Below are positions 1 through 5,285 of a stretch of DNA of 11,242 nucleotides, piece after piece. The notes under the pieces were generated by a model. The model was not told where the DNA came from and searched no databases. It saw nothing but the letters and a program-made list of their open reading frames with translations. The DNA lies in NCBI GenBank assembly GCA_023428065.1, contig JAEYZI010000076.1:1-11242 (forward strand). The letters are read 5' to 3'. This DNA is from Actinomycetes bacterium. GTDB lineage: Bacteria; Actinomycetota; Actinomycetes; Actinomycetales; Microbacteriaceae. The translations under genes were made by a program, and so were the position numbers. Each line of letters opens with the position of its first letter. Position 1 is the stretch's first letter.

Positions 1-1110
1 GAGTACGGAGGCGAGCACCGTCGGCCGGTAGAAGTGCCCGCGGTCGACCTCGAGCGGTGCCCCTCCCGCCAAGAGGTCGGCTCCCGATAAAATGGCGTCG
101 CGGACGGCGCGATGGACTTCGTCGAGCCGACGGGCGCTCGCAAGGGGACCCATCTCTGTCGACGGATCCCGCCCGTCGCCCACACGGATGTCGTCGGCAG
201 CCGCGGCGAAGGCGGCCGCGAACTCCTCGGCGATCGACGCCTTCACGATGAAGCGCGTCGGCGCGACGCAGACCTGTCCGGCGTTGCGGAACTTCGCGAC
301 GACGCATTGATTCGCGACCGTGGGCACATCGACGTCATCCCAGACGACGACCGGCGCGTGGCCGCCCAACTCCATCGACACATTGGTGACCGTCTCGGCG
401 GCCTGTCGCAGCAGTAGTGCGCCGACGCGAATCGAACCAGTGAGGCTGACCTTGCGGATGCGACGATCTCTCACGAGCTTCTCGCTCACGGCGGCGGGGT
501 CGCCCGTTACGGCGTTGACGACACCAGGGGGGAGCACTTCGGCGACGGCACGCACCAGGGCGAGGCACGCGGAGGGCGCCTCTTCGGCCGGCTTCAGGAT
601 GACACTGCATCCCGCGGCGAGAGCGGGCGCGAGCTTGCGCGCTGCGAGCAGGACGGGGAAGTTCCACGGGGTGAATGCGGCGACCGGCCCGACCGGTTCG
701 CGGCGCACCTCGATGCGCGTTCCGACGGTCGGTGCGTCGACCGTTCGTCCGTAGATGCGCCGCGCCTCGTCGGCATACCACTCGAACTGGTCGACGCTCG
801 TGTCGACCTCTGCGAGCGACTGAGCCAGGGGCTTGCCCTGCTCCTCGGTGAGCAGTGTCGCGATCGCCTCGCGCTCATCTCGGATGCGCGCTGCGGCTTC
901 GCGGAGGCGCTCGCTTCGTTCCCATCCCGGAACACGGCGCCAGGCGGCGAAGCCGTCGACGGCTGAGCTGATGGTCCGCTCGAGGTCCTCGACCTCCGCA
1001 CGAGGAACGGTGGCCACGATCTCTCCGGTGGCGGGGTCCTCGACGTCGATGGTGCGGCCCGACGCGGACGAGAGCCACTGCCCTCCGATCAGCATGCTCT
1101 CGTGACGCAC
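1..1110 (-). CDS. NAD(P)-dependent aldehyde dehydrogenase, succinate-semialdehyde dehydrogenase-like (C-terminus beyond window)
   Basis: Oxidises an aldehyde to the acid with NAD(P)+ in the cytoplasm. 370 codons are visible with no stop, against about 450-490 in the family, so the C-terminal quarter lies left of the window. Seen: the FTPWNFP motif with Asn150, the cofactor-binding SLTGS segment, general base Glu247 in MELGGHAP and catalytic Cys281 in FRNAGQVCVAP. The Glu-to-Cys distance of 34 residues matches the family (268/302 numbering). The FEWYADEARRIYG segment resembles succinate- and other semialdehyde dehydrogenases, but the substrate cannot be fixed. GTG at 1110 is chosen because AAGGAG lies 6 bases upstream; an in-frame ATG at 1095 is the alternative. 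It is read in the same direction as rimK, 164 bp downstream of it, and probably has its own promoter. Base composition is slightly less G+C-rich than the rest of the window. Confidence 0.93.
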   Translation of the reverse strand, partial: MRHESMLIGGQWLSSASGRTIDVEDPATGEIVATVPRAEVEDLERTISSAVDGFAAWRRVPGWERSERLREAAARIRDEREAIATLLTEEQGKPLAQSLAEVDTSVDQFEWYADEARRIYGRTVDAPTVGTRIEVRREPVGPVAAFTPWNFPVLLAARKLAPALAAGCSVILKPAEEAPSACLALVRAVAEVLPPGVVNAVTGDPAAVSEKLVRDRRIRKVSLTGSIRVGALLLRQAAETVTNVSMELGGHAPVVVWDDVDVPTVANQCVVAKFRNAGQVCVAPTRFIVKASIAEEFAAAFAAAADDIRVGDGRDPSTEMGPLASARRLDEVHRAVRDAILSGADLLAGGAPLEVDRGHFYRPTVLASVL

Positions 1111-1116
1111 GGCGCT

Positions 1117-1122
1117 CTCCTT
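1117..1122 (-). promoter_or_regulatory. Ribosome binding site of the aldehyde dehydrogenase
   Basis: Reads AAGGAG on the minus strand, 6 bases before GTG at 1110. This decides for the GTG over the ATG 15 bases further in. Confidence 0.75.
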
Positions 1123-1188
1123 CGCGAGGTCTCGTGTTCGGCTCGGACCCGTTCTGACTCGGCCCCGCTGCGGTGGCCGGACCTGCCA

Positions 1189-1200
1189 AGACTCAAGTCT
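1189..1200. repeat. Short inverted repeat upstream of the aldehyde dehydrogenase
   Basis: AGACT-CA-AGTCT: two 5-base arms with a 2-base spacer, 79-90 bases upstream of the dehydrogenase start. It could be a small operator or chance; nothing else supports it. Confidence 0.3.
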
Positions 1201-1223
1201 GACGAACACCGCGAGTGCTGGTC

Positions 1224-1251
1224 TTGCGGCTGCACGATCGTGCACGCGCAA
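1224..1251. promoter_or_regulatory. 28-bp dyad between rimK and the aldehyde dehydrogenase (operator or terminator)
   Basis: A perfect 14-bp core palindrome, TGCACGATCGTGCA (1231-1244), is flanked by TTGCG on the left and CGCAA on the right with 2 mismatched bases on each side, so 12 of 14 positions pair. It lies 23 bp past the rimK stop and 114-141 bp upstream of the dehydrogenase start. There is no T-tract, so an operator for the dehydrogenase fits at least as well as a rimK terminator. Confidence 0.5.
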
Positions 1252-1274
1252 CGCCGGGTGGCCGCGCTACCCGC

Positions 1275-2468
1275 TCAGTCCTCCGCAGGGATCGGCTCGG
1301 CCGGCAGCTTGCGCACGCGTGCGCGGCGGCGGCGGCGCTCGGGGATCATCGAGCGCATCTCCTCGAGCTTGCCGAAGCACAGCAGACGGTCGCCCGCCTC
1401 GAGCAGCTGACCCTTGCGCGGGTTCGGGATGACGCTCGCGCCGCGGTGCAGCGTGAGCACGGTGATGTCGCGCTCCCACAGCCCCGACTCGCCGAGGGTC
1501 TTCCCGACGAGCTCGGCGTTCGTGTGCACGAGCAGTTCCGCGACGCCGTAGCCGGTCGAGACCGAGAGTCGCTGACGCACGTCGATCTCGGGGAACGCCA
1601 CCTGCTGCGCGACGTAGTCGATGATCGCGCCCGCGACATCCAGCTGCGTCGCCGCCTCGATGCCCTGAAGCCCCGGCGAGGAGTTGACCTCCATGACGAG
1701 CGGCCCCTCGGCGCCCTCCAGCATGTCGACGCCCGCGACGCGCAGGCCCATGATCTGCGCCGAGCGCACGGCGGCCTGCTCGTACTCGGGGGCGAGGTCC
1801 ACGCGTTCGACGCTGCCGCCGCGGTGCACGTTGGACCGGAACTCGTCGCCCTTCGCCGTGCGGCGCATCGCCGCCACGACCCGGTCGCCCACCACGAGGG
1901 CGCGGATGTCGCGGCCGCGGCTCTCGGAGACGAAGTGCTGGATGAGCACGTTCTGGTTCGTCGACTGCAGGGTCTCGATGATGGCCTCGGCGATCTTCAC
2001 CTCGGGGGCGAGGATCACGCCGATCCCCTGCGTGCCCTCGAGGAGCTTGATCACGACGGGCGCGCCGCCGACCTGCTCGATCGCGGGGCGCACATCCGCC
2101 CGGTTGCGCACGAACGCGGTGGGCGGCATGCCGATGTTGTGGCGCGACAGGATCTGGGTGGCGCGCAGCTTGTCGCGCGCGTTCGAGATGCCGTTCGCCG
2201 TGTTGGGCGTGTACACGTCCATCTGCTCGAACTGCCGCACGACGGCCGTGCCGAAGTAGGTGATGGATGCGCCGATGCGCGGGAGGATCGCGTCGTAGTC
2301 GCTGAGCGGCTTGCCGCGGTACTGCAGGTCGGGCTCGTCGCCCGAGAGGTCGATGCCGAAGCGCAGCGTGTTGAGCACACGCACCTCGTGGCCGCGCTGC
2401 TGGGCGGCGGCGCGCAGGCGCTGGGTCGAGTAGGCGCGGGGCGCGCGCGACAGGATCGCGAGTTTCAT
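1275..2468 (-). CDS. rimK: RimK-type ATP-grasp L-glutamate ligase with C-terminal RCK_C/TrkA-C-like domain
   Basis: ATP-grasp ligases of this family add glutamate to a protein C-terminus (ribosomal protein S6 in E. coli) or to a small molecule. 397 residues, about 100 more than E. coli RimK. Residues 1-95 are the N-terminal pre-ATP-grasp fold. The ATP-grasp domain spans about 96-290, with the ATP-lysine and glycine loop VVIKLLEGTQGIG (138-150), the SRGRDIRALVVGDRVVAAMRR strand pair (183-203), and Mg-binding Asp248, Glu260 and Asn262 in MEVNSSPGLQGIE. About 300-370 reads like an RCK_C domain: AELLVHTNAELVGKTL, then ERDITVLTLHRG and LEAGDRLLCFGK. A strongly basic tail follows (377-387). ATG 2468 is chosen for its RBS (AGGGG, 7 bases upstream); extending upstream would cover the divergent promoter. 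Its start is 26 bases from the divergent RimB-like protease. The glutamylated target is unknown. Confidence 0.92.
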   Translation of the reverse strand: MKLAILSRAPRAYSTQRLRAAAQQRGHEVRVLNTLRFGIDLSGDEPDLQYRGKPLSDYDAILPRIGASITYFGTAVVRQFEQMDVYTPNTANGISNARDKLRATQILSRHNIGMPPTAFVRNRADVRPAIEQVGGAPVVIKLLEGTQGIGVILAPEVKIAEAIIETLQSTNQNVLIQHFVSESRGRDIRALVVGDRVVAAMRRTAKGDEFRSNVHRGGSVERVDLAPEYEQAAVRSAQIMGLRVAGVDMLEGAEGPLVMEVNSSPGLQGIEAATQLDVAGAIIDYVAQQVAFPEIDVRQRLSVSTGYGVAELLVHTNAELVGKTLGESGLWERDITVLTLHRGASVIPNPRKGQLLEAGDRLLCFGKLEEMRSMIPERRRRRARVRKLPAEPIPAED

Positions 2469-2475
2469 GGGTGAG

Positions 2476-2480
2476 CCCCT
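2476..2480 (-). promoter_or_regulatory. Ribosome binding site of rimK
   Basis: AGGGG on the minus strand, 7 bases before ATG 2468. It lies in the 26-bp gap to the divergent gene and supports the short form of RimK. Confidence 0.6.
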
Positions 2481-2482
2481 GC

Positions 2483-2488
2483 CAAGAT
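2483..2488 (+). promoter_or_regulatory. Probable -10 element of the RimB-like protease (leaderless start)
   Basis: CAAGAT, a five-of-six-like variant keeping A2 and T6 of TANNNT, sits exactly 6 bases before GTG 2495. There is no Shine-Dalgarno sequence. This is the spacing seen at several other starts here and fits an mRNA beginning at the start codon. Confidence 0.45.
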
Positions 2489-2494
2489 GGTGCG

Positions 2495-2974
2495 GTGAGC
2501 GAGAGAACCCATTCAAACACCCTCGCGGGGTGGCGCGAGTGGGTTCAGCTCCCCGAGGTCGGCGTGCCGTGGATCAAGGCGAAACTCGACACGGGCGCGC
2601 AGACTTCGTCGATCCACGCCTACGACGTCGAGGCCTTCGACCGCGACGGCGAGGCGTGGGTGCGCTTTCGCATCCGTCCGTGGCAGCGCTCGGATGCCGA
2701 CGAGGTCGAGGTGGAGCGCCCCGTCGTCGATGTGCGCCGCGTGCGCAGCTCCTCCGGCCACGTCGACGAGCGGTTCGTCGTGTCGCTGCCGCTCGTGCTC
2801 GTGGGGCGCGGCGTCGAGGCCGAGGTGACCCTCAGCAACCGCGACTCCATGGGGTTCCGGATGCTGATCGGCCGCGAGGCGCTCAGCCGCGGCTTCGTCG
2901 TCGACTCCGCGCGCTCGTTCCTCGGCGATCGGGCGCCCCGTCCCATGCGACGACGCAACCGCGGCGACGCCTGA
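2495..2974 (+). CDS. RimB-like retropepsin-fold protein ('putative ATP-dependent zinc protease' family)
   Basis: 159 residues, the whole of a small single-domain family (PF05618 type). The signature is LPEVGVPWIKAKLDTGAQTS with the aspartic-protease-like Asp32-Thr-Gly-Ala, followed by SSIHAYDVEAF. A second conserved block, GFRMLIGREALSRGFVVDSA (120-139), is the usual C-terminal flap/strand segment. In Pseudomonas, RimB of this family acts with RimK and is reported to influence RimK-mediated glutamylation; the name 'ATP-dependent zinc protease' is historical and not shown by sequence. Being divergent from rimK with a 26-bp gap supports a joint function. GTG 2495 is preferred over GTG 2471, which would overlap the rimK RBS. 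The channel gene starts 34 bp downstream. Confidence 0.88.
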   Translation: MSERTHSNTLAGWREWVQLPEVGVPWIKAKLDTGAQTSSIHAYDVEAFDRDGEAWVRFRIRPWQRSDADEVEVERPVVDVRRVRSSSGHVDERFVVSLPLVLVGRGVEAEVTLSNRDSMGFRMLIGREALSRGFVVDSARSFLGDRAPRPMRRRNRGDA

Positions 2975-2995
2975 CTCAGGCGGCGAACCTGGCCC

Positions 2996-3001
2996 TATCT
3001 T
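2996..3001 (+). promoter_or_regulatory. Probable -10 element of the cation channel gene (leaderless start)
   Basis: TATCTT matches TANNNT and lies 7 bases before GTG 3009. It favours GTG 3009 over TTG 3000 or GTG 3003, which would fall inside or right behind the hexamer. The channel may therefore be expressed separately from the protease as well as by read-through. Confidence 0.5.
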
Positions 3002-3008
3002 GGTGCGG

Positions 3009-3863
3009 GTGACCACCACCACACCCACCACCCCTGCTCCCGCGCCCGCGCGCGCGCCCGTCGGCCTCCGCGGCCGGGCCACGCAGCTGGTCGAGTCGAG
3101 GCCGTTCCAGCGCAGCATCATCGCGCTCATCCTCGTCAACGCCGTGATCCTCGGCCTCGAGACCTACCCGGCGGTGCTGGAGGCGTTCGGGAAGCCTTTG
3201 CACACCGTCAACATGGTGATCATCGCGATCTTCGTCGGCGAGATCGTGCTGCGCATCTACGCCTCGGGGTGGCGCTTCTTCACCAACGGCTGGAACCTCT
3301 TCGACCTGTTCGTCGTCGTGGTGGCGCTCATCCCCGCGGGCGCCGAGGCGGGGGTGCTGCGCGTGCTCCGGCTGCTGCGCGTGCTGCGCCTGCTGTCGGC
3401 GGTGCGGTCGATGCGACTCGTCGTGGCCGCCCTCGGCGCGGCGATCCCGGGCATCGCCTCGATCGGTGGACTGCTCCTGATGATCGTCTACGTCTTCGCG
3501 GTCGCCTCGACCACCCTCTTCAGCGCTCGTCTGCCGACCGCGTTCGGCGACCTCTGGCTCTCCACCGTCACCCTCTTCCGCCTCATGATCGGCGACGGTT
3601 GGACGGAGGCCGTGGCCCCGCTCGCGGCGAAGGAGAGCTGGGTGTGGGGCTACTTCATCCTCTACACCGTCGTCACGACCCTCATCGTGCTCAACCTGCT
3701 GATCGCGGTCGTCGTGGAGGCGATGGAGCGGATGAAGGTGGCCGACCCGGGCGAGGACGAGCCCGCGCCCACGTCGACGGGCGAGGCGGCGATCCTCGCC
3801 GAGCTGCGCGAACTGCGGGCCACGGTCGACCGTCTGGGCGGCGCGCTCGAGCGGCGCGGCTGA
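3009..3863 (+). CDS. Bacterial voltage-gated cation channel (NaChBac/BacNav-type ion transporter) with atypical filter
   Basis: A six-segment membrane channel subunit, expected to form tetramers. 284 residues, close to NaChBac length. After a Pro/Thr/Ala-rich cytoplasmic start, S1 is about 35-52, S2 66-84, S3 95-110 and S4 114-138. S4 carries Arg118, 121, 124 and 127 at every third position, then Arg133 and Arg136. S5 is 145-171, the pore loop 180-200 and S6 211-238. The tail 258-282 (ELRELRATVDRLGGALERR) is a short predicted coiled coil, as in BacNav channels. The pore reads TLFRLMIGDGWTE, aligning with TLFQVMTLESWS of NavAb. The filter glutamate is thus Asp196 and the following residue is Gly197. 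Which ion passes cannot be told from sequence; see findings. It converges on the LysE exporter. GTG 3009 is chosen from the -10 element 7 bases upstream. Confidence 0.9.
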   Translation: MTTTTPTTPAPAPARAPVGLRGRATQLVESRPFQRSIIALILVNAVILGLETYPAVLEAFGKPLHTVNMVIIAIFVGEIVLRIYASGWRFFTNGWNLFDLFVVVVALIPAGAEAGVLRVLRLLRVLRLLSAVRSMRLVVAALGAAIPGIASIGGLLLMIVYVFAVASTTLFSARLPTAFGDLWLSTVTLFRLMIGDGWTEAVAPLAAKESWVWGYFILYTVVTTLIVLNLLIAVVVEAMERMKVADPGEDEPAPTSTGEAAILAELRELRATVDRLGGALERRG

Positions 3864-3888
3864 CCCTCCGGGGGACGGTAGGGTCAGC
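3859..3888. terminator. Bidirectional hairpin between convergent channel and LysE genes
   Basis: Left arm GCTGACCCT (3859-3867) pairs perfectly with AGGGTCAGC (3880-3888). Inside, CCG (3868-3870) pairs with CGG (3876-3878), leaving a one-base bulge and a 5-base loop. Each arm contains a stop codon: TGA of the channel (3861-3863) and TGA of lysE (3884-3886, read leftward). No T-tract on either side, as is usual in G+C-rich actinobacteria. Confidence 0.6.
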
Positions 3889-4516
3889 GCTCGAGCGCGA
3901 GGCGCACGCCGAAAGCGGCGATGACGGTGCCGGCGATCCCGTCGATCCAGCGAGCGACGGTGCGCCGTTGCAGCCAGCGCCGGAACGAGCGCGCCACGAC
4001 GAGCAGGGTGCCGAGCCACACGGTGCCGAGCACGACGTGCATGGCCGCGAGGGCGAGACCCCACGCGAGGGCCGGCGCGTCGCCGGGGATGAACTGCGGC
4101 AGCACCGCGACGTAGAACGCGCCGACCTTCGGGTTGAGCAGGTTCGTCGTCGCGCCCTGGCGGAAGCCCGCCCAGAACGAGTCGGCGCGGGCGTCGAAGA
4201 CGGGCTGGGGCTGGTGCGGTCCCCGGATGGCGGACCACAGCATCCGGAGCCCGATCCACAGAAGGTAGAGGGCGCCCGCGACGCGCAGCGCGTCGTAGGC
4301 GAGCTGCGACGCGAGCAGCAGGGCGCTCACGCCGACCGCGGCGGCGGCGCCCCACACGAGCACGCCCGCCTGGATGCCCGCCACCGCTCCCCGGGCGCGG
4401 TGGCGGCCGGCGACCGCTGCCGTGCGCAGCACGAGCGCCGTGTCGAGCCCGGGGGTGATCGTCAGCAGGGCGACCACGAGCCCGAACGACAGGAGGGTGG
4501 CGAGGGGCGGCAGCAC
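3884..4516 (-). CDS. LysE/RhtB-family amino-acid exporter
   Basis: A secondary exporter of amino acids or small derivatives in the cytoplasmic membrane. 210 residues is the normal length and about six hydrophobic segments are visible. Family marks are LLTITPGLDTALVLRTAAVAG (17-37) in the first helix and loop, AGIQAGVLVWGAAAAVGVSA (46-65), and GFRQGATTNLLNPKVGAFYV (117-136) with the conserved LNPK. The substrate cannot be predicted. Start GTG 4516 is chosen because a TAGGCT -10 hexamer lies 6 bases upstream and no RBS is visible. The start is only 9 bp after the DUF1801 stop, so both read-through from that gene and its own leaderless promoter are possible. Confidence 0.9.
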   Translation of the reverse strand: MLPPLATLLSFGLVVALLTITPGLDTALVLRTAAVAGRHRARGAVAGIQAGVLVWGAAAAVGVSALLLASQLAYDALRVAGALYLLWIGLRMLWSAIRGPHQPQPVFDARADSFWAGFRQGATTNLLNPKVGAFYVAVLPQFIPGDAPALAWGLALAAMHVVLGTVWLGTLLVVARSFRRWLQRRTVARWIDGIAGTVIAAFGVRLALER

Positions 4517-4522
4517 GCCGCC

Positions 4523-4528
4523 AGCCTA
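4523..4528 (-). promoter_or_regulatory. Probable -10 element of lysE, overlapping the DUF1801 stop codon
   Basis: On the minus strand TAGGCT ends 6 bases before GTG 4516. Its first three bases are the TAG stop codon of the DUF1801 gene. It fits the leaderless pattern of neighbouring genes. Confidence 0.5.
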
Positions 4529-4978
4529 GGAGCCGACGGCGCGCCTCACGAGCTCGGCGATACGCGTCTCGTCGGCCTGGGTGAGGTCGTTCGTGAGTGC
4601 GTAGGCGGTGGGCCACATCGTGCCCTCGTCGAGCTGCGCGGGGTCGTTGAAGCCGAGCGTCGAGTAGCGCGCCTTGAACTTCTTGGCGTCCTGTAAGAAC
4701 ACGACGTTCTTGCCGTCCTTGTAGTACGCGGGCATGCCGTACCAGAGCTTGGGGGCGAGCTCGGGCGCGGTCTCCGTGACGATGCGGTGGATGCGCTCGG
4801 CGAGCGCGCGATCCTCCGGGTCCATCGCGGCGATCTTGTCGAGCACCGCCTGGGCGTCCTCCTCGGGCGTGCTCTTCTTGGAGCGCCGCACCTCGGCGGC
4901 GTGCTCCTTCATCGCGGCGCGCTCCTCGGCGTTGAAGGTGCTCGAGTTCTTCTTCGTGGTGGTCCTCGTGTCAGCCAT
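4526..4978 (-). CDS. DUF1801/YdhG-like domain protein
   Basis: 150 residues. The N-terminal 35 are charged and Lys/Thr-rich (TTTKKNSSTF, RRSKKSTPEED). Residues 39-148 match the DUF1801 (YdhG-like) fold: PELAPKLWYGMPAYYKDGKN, FLQDAKKFKARYSTLGFND and LDEGTMWPTAYAL are the family's recognisable blocks. Some members resemble frataxin-like iron chaperones in fold and are annotated so, but the biochemical role is not established and I assign none. ATG 4978 is supported by a -10 hexamer TAACCT 6 bases upstream. It is followed after 9 bp by lysE and may be co-transcribed with it. Confidence 0.88.
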   Translation of the reverse strand: MADTRTTTKKNSSTFNAEERAAMKEHAAEVRRSKKSTPEEDAQAVLDKIAAMDPEDRALAERIHRIVTETAPELAPKLWYGMPAYYKDGKNVVFLQDAKKFKARYSTLGFNDPAQLDEGTMWPTAYALTNDLTQADETRIAELVRRAVGS

Positions 4979-4984
4979 GCGCTC

Positions 4985-4990
4985 AGGTTA
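4985..4990 (-). promoter_or_regulatory. Probable -10 element of the DUF1801 gene (leaderless start)
   Basis: TAACCT on the minus strand, matching TANNNT, exactly 6 bases before ATG 4978, with no Shine-Dalgarno sequence between. Confidence 0.55.
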
Positions 4991-5031
4991 GGTGGGCCGT
5001 CGCGTCCGGCGCTTCTCGAATCCTGACTGGA

Positions 5032-5131
5032 TGCGCCGCCCGGGTCGCGATCGTGGTGCGCCGCCCGGGTCGCGATCGTGGTGCGGGGCGCGGGCGGAGG
5101 TCGTGGTGCGGAGCGCGGGCGGAGACGCGAA
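5032..5131. repeat. Four 25-bp tandem units (A-A-B-B')
   Basis: Units at 5032-5056 and 5057-5081 are identical, beginning TGCGCCGCCCGGG and ending ATCGTGG. The unit at 5082-5106 keeps the length, the TGCG start and the TCGTGG end but has a changed middle. The unit at 5107-5131 matches the third for about 18 bases, then diverges. The constant 25-bp period points to slipped or unequal duplication followed by drift. Confidence 0.85.
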
Positions 5132-5163
5132 CATGCGGCGGGAGTCGTTACTCCCGCCGCATG
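5132..5163 (-). terminator. Perfect 14-bp stem-loop downstream of padR
   Basis: Arms 5132-5145 (CATGCGGCGGGAGT) and 5150-5163 are exact reverse complements around the loop CGTT. It lies 122 bp past the padR stop and directly abuts the tandem repeats. No clear T-run follows, only TGTTCG on the minus strand. A terminator for padR is the simplest reading; a protein-binding palindrome for the DUF1801 gene is the alternative. Confidence 0.6.
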
Positions 5164-5229
5164 CGTGGTTCGGCGCCCGGAGGGGTGATTGCTCCCGCCG
5201 ATGGGGAAGGTGCCCCCGCCGACCGGCGC

Positions 5230-5263
5230 GGGGCCGGGGGCGGGGCCGGGCCCGGGGCGGGGG
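5230..5263 (+). other. G-rich tract with six G-runs (G-quadruplex candidate)
   Basis: Runs of 4, 5, 4, 3, 4 and 5 G separated by 1-3 C within 34 bases on the plus strand. It satisfies the usual four-run quadruplex pattern several times over. It lies 22 bp past the padR stop. Relative to padR the G-rich strand is the template strand, so the transcript would be C-rich. Confidence 0.6.
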
Positions 5264-5285
5264 TGCGCTCGGGCGCGGGATGTGG

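Larger units (their letters stand above)
4991..5285. other. Non-coding stretch between padR and the DUF1801 gene
   Basis: About 300 bp without a gene I can support. Open frames cross it but translate to Arg/Pro/Ala/Gly strings without family resemblance. In order it holds a 25-bp tandem repeat (5032-5131), a perfect 14-bp stem-loop (5132-5163), a stretch with two further CCGCCGA-like words, and a six-run G-tract (5230-5263). Both flanking genes are read leftward, so it is the padR 3' region and the DUF1801 upstream region. Confidence 0.65.

Noticed and set aside
1..1110. Horizontal transfer of the aldehyde dehydrogenase
   Set aside because: It is only slightly lower in G+C by eye, with ordinary codons and no mobile element or repeat nearby.
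1215..2474. 419-residue open frame on the plus strand opposite rimK
   Set aside because: Its translation is an Ala/Arg/Val/His-rich string without family resemblance, while the minus strand encodes a clear ATP-grasp ligase. High G+C opens antisense frames.
2976..4616. 546-residue minus-strand frame across the channel and LysE genes, and the 475-residue plus frame at 3269-4696
   Set aside because: Both are Arg-rich shadows. The real genes in the region show membrane segments, conserved motifs and matching start signals.
5032..5131. CRISPR array
   Set aside because: The 25-bp units are contiguous with no spacers between them and no cas gene is near.
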